Below, in pieces: positions 9,003 to 17,397 of a DNA stretch of 57,588 nucleotides. Within the stretch, counting starts at the first letter, position 1; the number at the start of each line of letters is the position of its first letter. This stretch comes from Prosthecobacter debontii (GTDB taxonomy: Bacteria; Verrucomicrobiota; Verrucomicrobiia; Verrucomicrobiales; Akkermansiaceae), in NCBI GenBank assembly GCA_945873125.1, contig CAMCBV010000017.1:1-57588 (forward strand). Direction: 5' to 3'. The notes beneath the pieces were generated by a model. That model saw only the letters and a program-made list of their open reading frames with translations. It did not search any database and had not been told where the DNA came from. A program made the position numbers and the translations under genes.

Positions 9003-9676
9003 TTTTTAAGTTTTTCCATACCACGGTTATATGCATCCAAAGCAGACTGAAATTCGGTAGGCAAGTTTTTGCCTGAGTTTCCAGAAGCTTTTGGAACCCT
9101 TCTTTCTATGGAATTGGCATCGCTGTTACCTCCGACAGCCTCATTTTGCGAATCGGATTCCCCACCACTGCCCTGACCACCCTTCTCACCACCCTCGCCT
9201 TTGCCTTCTTCTTCACCTTCTCCCTCGCCTTTTCCCTTGCCCTTGCCCTTGCCTTTACCTTTGGCCTTTCCCTCTCCTTCGCCCATCATTTTTTCCATCA
9301 TGTCCATCATTGCGCCGCCAGCCTCGCTGCCCTCACCTTTTTGTTTTTGCTGTTTCGCTTTGGCAGCTTCGTGAATCTTCTCGATGATTTCCGTCTGTGC
9401 GGCAATCGTACGACCGCCTGTATCAGGCTCTGAGAGATAGTCTGTCGTTTCGTCCATGATACCTTCTACCGATGAGAGTAATTCAATGACCTCGGGTATA
9501 GTCTGCTCAATCACGAGTTGTTGAACGTCTGCCGAGAGTTCGTCCTGCTCGTCTGCAACTCTCTCTGCGCCCTCGGCATGCTTCTTGATCACTTCCTGTA
9601 TGATGTTTTTGTCCGGTTCGGCTTGAACTCCGTAACCGACAAAAAAAGCGAGTAAAAAAATGGATGTTGCTCTCAT
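8999..9676 (-). CDS. Secreted low-complexity Gly/Lys/Glu-rich protein
   Basis: A 225-aa protein with a clear signal peptide (MRATSIFLLAFFVGYGVQA). Residues about 20-110 are helical and acidic (DEQDELSADVQQLVIEQT, IIEKIHEAAKAKQQKQK) and may form a coiled coil. A Met-rich MMDMMEKMM segment follows, then a long G/K/E tract near residues 130-165. A short C-terminal part ends in LPTEFQSALDAYNRGMEKLKK. It is translationally coupled by 4-bp overlaps on both sides, so it is probably made in fixed ratio with the DUF4175 and toroid proteins. No known family was recognised. The tract is encoded by hexanucleotide-like repeats that could change length without shifting the frame. Confidence 0.7.
   Translation of the reverse strand: MRATSIFLLAFFVGYGVQAEPDKNIIQEVIKKHAEGAERVADEQDELSADVQQLVIEQTIPEVIELLSSVEGIMDETTDYLSEPDTGGRTIAAQTEIIEKIHEAAKAKQQKQKGEGSEAGGAMMDMMEKMMGEGEGKAKGKGKGKGKGKGEGEGEEEGKGEGGEKGGQGSGGESDSQNEAVGGNSDANSIERRVPKASGNSGKNLPTEFQSALDAYNRGMEKLKK
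9184..9291. repeat. Imperfect GGNAAG-type hexamer repeat coding for the G/K/E tract
   Basis: On the minus strand this is a run of ggcaag/ggcgaa-type hexamers, most regular at 9231-9271, translating to alternating Gly-Lys and Gly-Glu. Every unit is a multiple of three, so slippage would lengthen or shorten the tract in frame. Confidence 0.7.
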
Positions 9677-12342
9677 CGTATCGGGTTTTGGGTAGACTGG
9701 GCGTCACGTTTGAGTTGTTCAAGAACACGAGTCCTAGCGCGCAGATCCTGTTGTTGCTGAATCATCTTCATGACGCGGAGCATGAACTCAAAATCCTCAT
9801 CTTCCGAATTGGGCGCTCCACCGCCACCTCCTCCTCCCGCACCACCATTCTCATCCATCGCGCCTTCGAGGAGAGCTGCCCATTCATTGAGTTTGTCGGC
9901 TGTTTTTCTCGAGGTTTCGATTGCGGTATAGGCGTGGTTAGCTTGAAGCTTATCCTGAATCTTCTCAAGTCCTACATCGAGGGTCACATCCGTGATCTTT
10001 TTCTGCTCATTCACGCTGATTTTGCTCTCGCGCATGAGGTCGACGACTTGTTTGAAAACATCCTCATTGGTACGAGCATGGTAATGTCCGAGATCTTCTT
10101 GAATCCAACGAATATCGGATGCGGTAAGGGCGAGTTGTTTGGAAGATTCCTCAAGTTTTCGTTTGTCCTTTGGATCAACTTCGAACTCCCTCATTCCGAT
10201 GGTGTTTGCGAGTCCGGTAATCAGTCCGGAAGCGATTCCGTTTTGTTCTTCAGCCGCTTTTTTCAAGCGAGTTACGAATGTGCTGGCTTCGAAGCGCTTG
10301 TTAGCATCTTTGGCATCTGCAAGAGCTTGACTCATTTTTTCAACAACCTCTTTTTGCTCCTTGACTGCTTTTTTGACATCCTCCTTGGATTTTTCAGGGG
10401 TATTCGAGGCCTCACCGGCAGCTTGTAATTTCTCACTGACATCTGGCATCTCTTTTTCTGAAAGTTCCTGCATAGATTTCATGGCTTCGGCCATTTTTTT
10501 CATGGTTTTCTTATCGATGCTTTCATTGCGCGCCGTGTCTTTCATCAACTGCTCCATCCGCTTGGTAAGCTCTTTCATGGCACGCACGTTTTCATCTTCA
10601 GCCTTCTCTTGCTCGGTAAGGCGCTCTTTGCCCTCATCTGCCTGAAGTTTTTCTCCATCAAGTCTTTCGAGACGCTCATTTTCATCTAACAAGTTCAGTT
10701 CTTTTCGACTCAGATCCTCAAGCTCTGCGATAACTCGGTCGAATTGGCTTTTGAGTAACTGCGCATGTTCCTCATCGCTGAGCACATAAATCACAACGGG
10801 TTCCGAATAAACCCTACCTCTTTCTGGAAAATAATCTTCCACGAAAGAGCGCAGAATAAGTCGTTGCGGAGTGATTCCGAAGGCAGCAGGTGAAAACGAA
10901 GCGGGTTCGCTAATGCGTTCGACTTCCGGTCCGCCTTGAGTGATGATAATTTCACCGCTGGTCGCCGGTTTTTCGCCCGGGATGGTGCCGTAACTGCTCC
11001 ACTCGATCCCTGCTTTTCTGATGCCGAAGTCATCCTCACCAAGAATTTCGAAATCTAGCACTTCTTTTGGCACAATGGCTTTTTGCCTATCCAAGCCTTG
11101 TAGGTAAGCCACTGGAGGGGCGTCCTTTACCGCATCAACTCGGATTTTAAAACTCTCACCTCCAATCAGGTCAAACTCATCAATCCATGAGAATGGAATG
11201 GAAAACGCGGTGTTGCCCGCATCGATGGGACCGAAACTAGCCTCGACACCCGTGATTTTAAGGGGGCCGTTGATCGATTCAAATTCTTCTGATTTGAGCA
11301 ATTCGCCGGAAATCTCAGTAGGCCCGAATGTTCCTTTTTTGAGAGGACTGCTGGTTTCCAGGTTGAAAGTCAACTTACTGCCCTCCACAGCGGTGATCTC
11401 CCCGATGTTCAGTGCGACTTTGCTCTCGGGAATATTCAGATATGCGGGAGGTTTAACCGTTACGGTGGTATGAAGCACGACAGGACGCTGCTTTGGCTGG
11501 ATTTTCAACCGATGCTTCAGGTCGCCCAAACGAAAAGTAACAAAACCCTCTGCCTGTTGACCGGGAAACATGAAATCGTAGTGATGATCCTGAAGCGATG
11601 CTCTGACTTCCGGCTGGTTCTCCAAACGGGCTATCGCAAACTGAGGTTTTTGCTCGGACTCGGCTTTCAGCTTCAGAGTCACGCGAAAGGCCTCGCCGTA
11701 AGGAACCGCCAGAAAGGTAATTGGTTCATCTAGCTGTGTGAAAGTATAGCGTTCGATCGAGGCAAACGGGTTTAACCAACGCTCGAAGGCATTCAAACCG
11801 GCTTTGGGAGCAAAAACAAAAGCCGTGCTCACCAAAATCAACAAAGCCATTGCCGCCAATGCCCACTTGCGGTGACGTGCCTCAGGCAAGGCTTCATCTA
11901 ATTCACGTCTCTGAGCTTCCGCTGCCACAACTTGCATGGCCGCCTCACGTAAGCGCGGGGAGAGTGTGTCGCCGTTCTCGTCTTGAGCCTGAAGCTCAAT
12001 AACCCCGAGCAACCGATCACCCAGTCCGGGAAATTTCTTTGCAATCAAGCGAGCTAGTTGACCTTCGTGGCGGTGTCCCCAGATCCAGCGATGCAAAGCA
12101 TAAGGCGCGAATCCTGCAAACAACGATACCCCGCTGATAAGAATCAGGAATCGGGCCCAGACAGGGGTCGGCCAAATACGATCCAACCCGAATAGCAAAA
12201 GAAATGACAAAAACAGACCGATCCAACCCAAGGCGATGATTTCAATCACTTTCCGCCGCCAAAGATGCTTGCGAAAAGACTCCAGCTGTCTTTTCAGAAT
12301 CTCTGGAATCACATGGTCATGATTGGGTAAGTTCGCTGACAT
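9673..12342 (-). CDS. DUF4175-family membrane protein with periplasmic coiled coil
   Basis: An 889-aa protein and the probable first gene of the minus-strand operon. Two membrane helices lie near residues 33-53 and 62-82, a cytoplasmic loop contains KKFPGLGDRLLGVIELQ, and a third helix is near 161-180 (WALAAMALLILVSTAFVFA). A long periplasmic region follows with beta domains (DEPITFLAVPYGEAF, VTVKPPAYLNIPESKV). Residues about 530-700 are a strongly charged coiled coil rich in E/K/M. The C-terminal part has a GGAGGGGGGG hinge near residue 845. This is the layout of the DUF4175 family. The biochemical role is unknown; position suggests it anchors the coupled secreted proteins at the inner membrane. 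A weak promoter-like pair lies at 12354-12381, but the implied leader would be only about 5 nt. Confidence 0.8.
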   Translation of the reverse strand: MSANLPNHDHVIPEILKRQLESFRKHLWRRKVIEIIALGWIGLFLSFLLLFGLDRIWPTPVWARFLILISGVSLFAGFAPYALHRWIWGHRHEGQLARLIAKKFPGLGDRLLGVIELQAQDENGDTLSPRLREAAMQVVAAEAQRRELDEALPEARHRKWALAAMALLILVSTAFVFAPKAGLNAFERWLNPFASIERYTFTQLDEPITFLAVPYGEAFRVTLKLKAESEQKPQFAIARLENQPEVRASLQDHHYDFMFPGQQAEGFVTFRLGDLKHRLKIQPKQRPVVLHTTVTVKPPAYLNIPESKVALNIGEITAVEGSKLTFNLETSSPLKKGTFGPTEISGELLKSEEFESINGPLKITGVEASFGPIDAGNTAFSIPFSWIDEFDLIGGESFKIRVDAVKDAPPVAYLQGLDRQKAIVPKEVLDFEILGEDDFGIRKAGIEWSSYGTIPGEKPATSGEIIITQGGPEVERISEPASFSPAAFGITPQRLILRSFVEDYFPERGRVYSEPVVIYVLSDEEHAQLLKSQFDRVIAELEDLSRKELNLLDENERLERLDGEKLQADEGKERLTEQEKAEDENVRAMKELTKRMEQLMKDTARNESIDKKTMKKMAEAMKSMQELSEKEMPDVSEKLQAAGEASNTPEKSKEDVKKAVKEQKEVVEKMSQALADAKDANKRFEASTFVTRLKKAAEEQNGIASGLITGLANTIGMREFEVDPKDKRKLEESSKQLALTASDIRWIQEDLGHYHARTNEDVFKQVVDLMRESKISVNEQKKITDVTLDVGLEKIQDKLQANHAYTAIETSRKTADKLNEWAALLEGAMDENGGAGGGGGGGAPNSEDEDFEFMLRVMKMIQQQQDLRARTRVLEQLKRDAQSTQNPIR

Positions 12343-12444
12343 CTCAGTATGACACTATAAGTAAAATCCGGCAGGAGTAAAGTGCCAGCTATACATCATA
12401 ACTCCAGCAGATTTCTTGATTATTATCTGACCAGACCGCATCGA

Positions 12445-13434
12445 TTAATCGTCCTTGAAGGCTTCGGCACGCCTTTCATCGATGCAGCGCTTCAACCAAG
12501 CCACAAGTTTTTCCGCATCCTTGGATTCGGAACGCATCGACATCAAAGAGACCCAGTCAAGATGTTCGCGAGACTGCACCGCGGCAATCCGGTGATACTC
12601 CAGTTTTGAGAGGATTGCCTCGGTTTCTTTCGGGTGAGCGTTTAAAATCTGCGCAGGGCGCGGCAATTCATCGATGACTTCGGGAGTTAAGCCAAATGAA
12701 GTCACGCCTACTCCGTATTTCGAACTGAGTTTTCTCAATCCATCCGCAAGTGCCTCATCTTGAACAGGACCCGCATAAATCAATTCACCTCCCTGCGCCC
12801 ACTGCGAAATGGAGAGTGTTTGAAAAAAATCCTCACGGTAAGACATCAAAGATGGAAGCAACCTGAGTCTTGCCGAATGTAAACGGAACGGAGCGATTCC
12901 CAAGCGCTGTTTGAATCCCAGCATTTCCTCATCCAATGACATTTCCTCATCTGGCGAACCACCGGTTTCCCAATCCACCAATACCAATTCGGGATATTTC
13001 CATAAATTTCCCATCGGCGATTCGTTCGTAAAAGGATCACGAAAAACAAACGGAAAACGCCCGTTGATTTCAAAATAACGGGTCACCACAGCACGGAATT
13101 TCCTGATCCGTAGCATCGCGTGGTCCACCGTGGTTCCATCACCATTCAAATCATCGAGCCGACCTTGAGTCCATGCCAGCAATTCCTGTGCGCCGGATAG
13201 AGCCGGTAATGGTTCGCTGCGCCGATAGTAACCTTGTCCTTTTTCCACTTTGGCGATCGAAGAAGTCGGATCGCAGGACATGATTGAAAAATGATAACGG
13301 AGTGAGGCGTCCGAATAATTTCCACTCAATCCAAGCCGCGCCAGACGAATCAACTCCGTGCCCTTGATCGCATCTCTGGGGCTGGACGGCAGCAGGGTCG
13401 GAAGGACTTTGTTAAGTTGCTTTCTAAGACTCAT
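12445..13434 (-). CDS. Conserved hypothetical protein, possible winged-helix N-terminus
   Basis: A 329-aa soluble protein. The ATG at 13434 (MSLRKQLNKVLPTLLPSSP) is preferred over an in-frame TTG 33 bp upstream. The first 100 residues look like a winged-helix DNA-binding fold (GTELIRLARLGL, then SLRYHFSIMSCDPTSS and a KVEKGQGYY beta wing), as in small effector-modification and restriction-type proteins. The rest is alpha/beta with LVLVDWETGG, AQGGELIYAGPV and a C-terminal helical region. I do not recognise the family. It is transcribed divergently from the SNF2 helicase across a 177-bp gap, so the two may share regulatory DNA. It stands alone, with about 100 bp to the DUF4175 gene start. Confidence 0.55.
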   Translation of the reverse strand: MSLRKQLNKVLPTLLPSSPRDAIKGTELIRLARLGLSGNYSDASLRYHFSIMSCDPTSSIAKVEKGQGYYRRSEPLPALSGAQELLAWTQGRLDDLNGDGTTVDHAMLRIRKFRAVVTRYFEINGRFPFVFRDPFTNESPMGNLWKYPELVLVDWETGGSPDEEMSLDEEMLGFKQRLGIAPFRLHSARLRLLPSLMSYREDFFQTLSISQWAQGGELIYAGPVQDEALADGLRKLSSKYGVGVTSFGLTPEVIDELPRPAQILNAHPKETEAILSKLEYHRIAAVQSREHLDWVSLMSMRSESKDAEKLVAWLKRCIDERRAEAFKDD

Positions 13435-13538
13435 AAGGGAAAGGATCAATAATCTTGCGGTATCCAACCTTTCAGTCGGTTTCTCATCAAGCGGATTCTC
13501 ATTTTCATCTCGCTTGGCTTTGCAACTGAAACTTCCTA

Positions 13539-13568
13539 TTGCACAAAATTCAATTTGTGAACTAGAAT
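13539..13568 (+). promoter_or_regulatory. Sigma-70-like promoter for the SNF2 helicase, with an internal dyad
   Basis: TTGCAC (13539-13544) and TAGAAT (13563-13568) are separated by 18 bp, about 43 bp before the ATG at 13612. Between the boxes, cacaaaattcaatttgtg (13542-13559) is nearly palindromic and could be an operator. This is pattern recognition only. Confidence 0.4.
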
Positions 13569-13611
13569 CAATCCCCCCAACACTTGAACGTTTACTCTCT
13601 CTTCACACTCA

Positions 13612-16600
13612 ATGAATCCAGATCGCGCCACCCTCAATTTCCTCAACTCATTTCCAGAAGAAGCACGCAAACGTGGTGACATGCTGCAAAAAGACGGAGC
13701 AGTTACCCAGATCTTCGGCAACCATCTTTTCATCCAAGGTCGCGTGGAAGATGAATCCGGAACGCATCGCACCTCGCTTCGTCTTCAGGGTAACCGATGG
13801 TTCGGTTCCTGCACGGCCGAGGACGAACTTATCTCTGGTGCTTGCCAATACGCAACCATGATGGAGCGCATGCATCGTGGCGAGGATTTGCCTGAATCTC
13901 CGAATGAGTTCGATGACACGCCGGTGCTGGACATCATCGAAGAAAAACTGGGTCGCGAACTGGATGACAAGGAAGCTGAGTATGTCACAAAAATAGAAAA
14001 GCGTTATCGCCGTTACGTGATCGAGGGAGAGCTCCATGATCACGACATGGTGCGCATCAACCCACGCTGGGAAATCAACACCTACGAGCCTCTCGAACTC
14101 TGGCCCGTGCCTCCGGGTGACATTCTCGAATTCTGGAATTTTCTCGCATACGCCTTCTACAAACGCAAACTGCCCTATCCTGAATTTATGTCGGTCATCA
14201 CCGACTTGGGCTCGGTCCAGAAAAAAATGGCTGACTGGGAACAGGAACGCGATGTCGCGGCATGGTATGACCGTATCGAACAAGTCAACGAGCGCCCTCC
14301 TCAAGACGCTCCCCTTACCGTTCAATTCCGTTTGGTTGCCACTATTAACGAAGCGCGCATGGAAGTCCGTGAAAATCGACCCAACGCGCAATATATGCAG
14401 CTTCGAGAAAAAGCTGATATTGAAAAATATGTCGAGCTTCACCAGGAAGGCGCCCTGTTGATGGATGCCTCTTCCCAAACGCTTTGGGAGCACTATCTGG
14501 CATTCTATCGTAAGCATGGGGATACCACCCTCGATTTCGATCAGGAGGAATCCTGCCGTTTCATGAACCGGGTTTTCCATCAACCCGCACTGACAGGTTA
14601 CCTCGTCAACTTGGACGATAAGCCGTTTCGGGTCACCGATGAGGCACTTTCATGGGTTTGCGAGGATGAGCCTTATGATCCGAGTTCTTTTGCCCTGCAG
14701 CTTATCACCGCGGCTGGCGAAAATGTCTCTCACTCGGTCAGGCTGCTACCAGGTCGTGTGGTTCTCTATCAATCCGACGAAACCGTTTTCCCAGGCCCAC
14801 CGAGATGGCTCGAGGAAACCGAAGTGATGCCGCGCTATCATATTCCGAAAAAAGTCATTGATTCTCTTGAGGGCGTTGAATTCCTTCGTAAAATCGGCGC
14901 ATCGCTTCCTGAATCACTCGTCAAACGCGTGGTCGATCTCGAGCTCAAGCCCAAGCTGGAGATGAAACTCATCGCCGGTCTAACTGCAGCGGAAACCGAG
15001 CACCTTGTCGTCGATGTTACAGCCCTTGAGACCAAAGGCCTGCGCACGGAACGTCTCACCAAGGATGGCTGGGAGCTTGTTGAGCAACAATCGATCAAAG
15101 GCAGTCAGCTCATGCGCTTTGCCCGTGAGCCACTGCATCCGATTCCGGCAATTCTTGATGAAATGTCCCTCGCCTATGACGAAAAACTCATCTCTTTCAA
15201 ATCACGCATCACCAAGCAGTTTCCTGAAAAATTTGCTGAATGGGTCCGCGCCATGCCTCCGGAAATCGAGCTCGACATCGATCTCCGCCTGAAGTCCATC
15301 CTCAATGATCCTGTCACCGCGGCAGTCCGCTTCGAGGTCGTCGGACAGGACATCGACTGGTTCGATCTTCGCATTGTTATCGATGTTCAAGGCGTCAATC
15401 TATCCAAGGCACAAATCCGTCAACTCGTCGCCGCTCGCGGAGGATATGTCAGAATGGAAGACGGCTCATGGATGCGCCTCGAAATCAAACTCGATGCCGA
15501 TCAACGCGAAGCTGTCACCCGCTTGGGACTCGATCCCTTCGATCTTTCTGGAGAGACCCACCGCATGCACGCTCTTCAACTTGCAGATCCGAAAGCCGCC
15601 GAGGTGTTCGATCCCAAAGCATGGGAGCGCATTAAAAACCGCGCAAACGACATCAAACTCGAGGTCAATCCCGATCTTCCTGGCGGACTCAACGCGACCC
15701 TCCGCCCTTATCAGGTGGAGGGCTTCAAATTCCTCGCCTACCTCTCAGAAAATAACTTCGGTGGTATTCTTGCCGATGATATGGGTCTTGGAAAAACGAT
15801 TCAGTCACTCACTTATCTTCTCTGGCTGTTCGAGGAGCACAAGAAGACCGGCGCCTCACACAAACCCGCACTCATCGTCTGTCCGAAATCCGTTCTCGAC
15901 GTCTGGTATAGTGAAGCGGAAAAATTCACCCCGCAGCTCAAAGTCAAAATTCTCAAGAACCGCGATGACATCAACGTCGAGCATATCCAGAACAACATCG
16001 ACATGCTCGTTCTCAACTACGCCCAACTCCGGGTTTGTGGTGAAGAACTCGCCGGAATCAAATGGCTCACTACGATTCTCGACGAAGGACAGCAAATCAA
16101 AAACCCGGATTCGAAAGCTGCGAAATGTGCCCGAGAGCTCGACTCCCAGAACCGCCTCGTCCTGACAGGAACTCCTATCGAAAACCGCCTGCTCGACATG
16201 TGGTCGCTCATGGCCTTTGCCATGCCAGGCGTGCTTGGATCCCGTGCTTACTTCAAAAAACGCTTCGACAAACGCAAGGATCCGCTCTCCCAAATGCGCC
16301 TTGCATCGCGCTTGCGTCCCTTCCTCCTACGCCGCACGAAACTGCAAGTGGCACAAGACTTGCCGCCACGGACCGAGGAAGAAGTTTACTCGAAAATGGA
16401 AGGCGTACAGCTAGAGCTCTACAAAAATGAACTCAAGCGCATCCAGAAAGCCTTGCTCGGACTTGATTCCGACGAAGCGGTCAAAAAGAACTCCTTCGCG
16501 ATTCTTCAAGGCCTCATGCGCCTGCGCCAAATCTGCTGTCACCCAGGTCTTATCGATCCGAAGTATCTCAAGGAAGAATCCGCCAAAATGGAATCCCTTT

Positions 16601-17199
16601 TCTACCTTCTCGATCAGCTTCACGACGAAGGTCACAAGGTGCTCGTTTTCTCGCAGTTCGTCTCAATGCTCGACCTTATCAAAGCCCGCCTCGAACTCGA
16701 GGCGCGTCCTTTCCATTACCTCACCGGTCAAACTAAGGACCGTAAAGGCGAAATCGAGCGTTTCCAGACCACCAAAGACCCCTCGGTCTTCATGCTTTCA
16801 CTCAAAGCCGGTGGCGCGGGTCTGAACCTCACTTCCGCTTCTTATGTCATTCTGTACGATCCCTGGTGGAACCCCGCGGTCGAAAACCAAGCGATCGACC
16901 GAACCCACCGGATCGGACAGAAAAACAAGGTGATCGCCTACCGTTTGCTGACCCGCGACACGGTCGAAGAAAAAATCCGCGTGCTTCAGCATCAGAAAAC
17001 CCAGCTCGTCACCAACGTGCTCGGCGATGAAGGCTTCGCCTCCAACCTTGGCATCGATGACCTCCAGTTCATTCTCACCCACAACATCGATGAAGATGAA
17101 ATGGATGAGGAAAAAGCCAAAGCCGCCAAAGCCGAGAAACCTGCGAAAAAAGTTGCCAAAAAAGCAGCTTCCAAGAAAAACGCGCAGGATAATCTTTGA
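13612..17199 (+). CDS. SWI2/SNF2-family DNA-dependent ATPase/helicase
   Basis: A 1195-aa protein. The N-terminus has a SWIM-like segment (residues about 60-90) in which the usual Cys-Cys-Cys-His set is reduced to GSC...GACQYA. A long regulatory region follows. The SNF2 ATPase begins near residue 690 (RPYQVEGFKFL), with Walker A DDMGLGKT near 722, Walker B DEGQQIKN near 823 instead of the usual DEAQ/DEAH, LTGTPIENRLLDMWSLM near 850, and the helicase C-terminal motif HRIGQKNKVIAYRL near 1098. The last 35 residues are a Lys/Ala-rich tail (AKAAKAEKPAKKVAKKAA) that may bind nucleic acid. Bacterial homologues remodel RNA polymerase or DNA-protein complexes. It is transcribed alone and ends before a strong terminator. 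Confidence 0.93.
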   Translation: MNPDRATLNFLNSFPEEARKRGDMLQKDGAVTQIFGNHLFIQGRVEDESGTHRTSLRLQGNRWFGSCTAEDELISGACQYATMMERMHRGEDLPESPNEFDDTPVLDIIEEKLGRELDDKEAEYVTKIEKRYRRYVIEGELHDHDMVRINPRWEINTYEPLELWPVPPGDILEFWNFLAYAFYKRKLPYPEFMSVITDLGSVQKKMADWEQERDVAAWYDRIEQVNERPPQDAPLTVQFRLVATINEARMEVRENRPNAQYMQLREKADIEKYVELHQEGALLMDASSQTLWEHYLAFYRKHGDTTLDFDQEESCRFMNRVFHQPALTGYLVNLDDKPFRVTDEALSWVCEDEPYDPSSFALQLITAAGENVSHSVRLLPGRVVLYQSDETVFPGPPRWLEETEVMPRYHIPKKVIDSLEGVEFLRKIGASLPESLVKRVVDLELKPKLEMKLIAGLTAAETEHLVVDVTALETKGLRTERLTKDGWELVEQQSIKGSQLMRFAREPLHPIPAILDEMSLAYDEKLISFKSRITKQFPEKFAEWVRAMPPEIELDIDLRLKSILNDPVTAAVRFEVVGQDIDWFDLRIVIDVQGVNLSKAQIRQLVAARGGYVRMEDGSWMRLEIKLDADQREAVTRLGLDPFDLSGETHRMHALQLADPKAAEVFDPKAWERIKNRANDIKLEVNPDLPGGLNATLRPYQVEGFKFLAYLSENNFGGILADDMGLGKTIQSLTYLLWLFEEHKKTGASHKPALIVCPKSVLDVWYSEAEKFTPQLKVKILKNRDDINVEHIQNNIDMLVLNYAQLRVCGEELAGIKWLTTILDEGQQIKNPDSKAAKCARELDSQNRLVLTGTPIENRLLDMWSLMAFAMPGVLGSRAYFKKRFDKRKDPLSQMRLASRLRPFLLRRTKLQVAQDLPPRTEEEVYSKMEGVQLELYKNELKRIQKALLGLDSDEAVKKNSFAILQGLMRLRQICCHPGLIDPKYLKEESAKMESLFYLLDQLHDEGHKVLVFSQFVSMLDLIKARLELEARPFHYLTGQTKDRKGEIERFQTTKDPSVFMLSLKAGGAGLNLTSASYVILYDPWWNPAVENQAIDRTHRIGQKNKVIAYRLLTRDTVEEKIRVLQHQKTQLVTNVLGDEGFASNLGIDDLQFILTHNIDEDEMDEEKAKAAKAEKPAKKVAKKAASKKNAQDNL

Positions 17200-17225
17200 T
17201 TCAATCTGAGTTTAATTCACGAAGT

Positions 17226-17256
17226 AATAGGTCCTATAAGTCTTATAGGACCTATT
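17226..17256. terminator. Bidirectional-looking terminator hairpin after the SNF2 gene
   Basis: The arms aataggtcctataag and cttataggacctatt are perfect complements around a single central base; about 13 bp would pair around a 5-nt loop. The sequence tttcttttg follows on the plus strand. It separates the helicase gene from the nuo cluster. Confidence 0.8.
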
Positions 17257-17397
17257 TCTTTTGAAAACAACGCACAATTTTTAACCAAATCACCCACTTT
17301 GTGAAAAATTTCACAAAGCACACTTGCCGCGTCGCTCTTGTCCCTACATAGTCGGCGCAGGTTTTTCAGCCAATCAATCTGCTTTTCAAAACGACTC

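Noticed and set aside
9091..9433. Antisense frames rich in Leu, Phe and Pro
   Set aside because: They are the complement of the G/K/E repeat of the secreted protein on the minus strand.
12354..12381. Promoter of the DUF4175 operon (TATAGT with TTTACT on the minus strand)
   Set aside because: The spacing is acceptable but the leader would be only about 5 nt, so it was not listed as a separate feature.
13648..14583. A 311-codon antisense frame opposite the SNF2 gene
   Set aside because: Antisense shadow caused by codon bias; rich in Phe and His with no recognisable family.
15305..16165. A 286-codon open frame inside the SNF2 gene
   Set aside because: Out-of-frame shadow on the same strand, rich in Ser and Arg, with no domain; the SNF2 reading has clear motifs.
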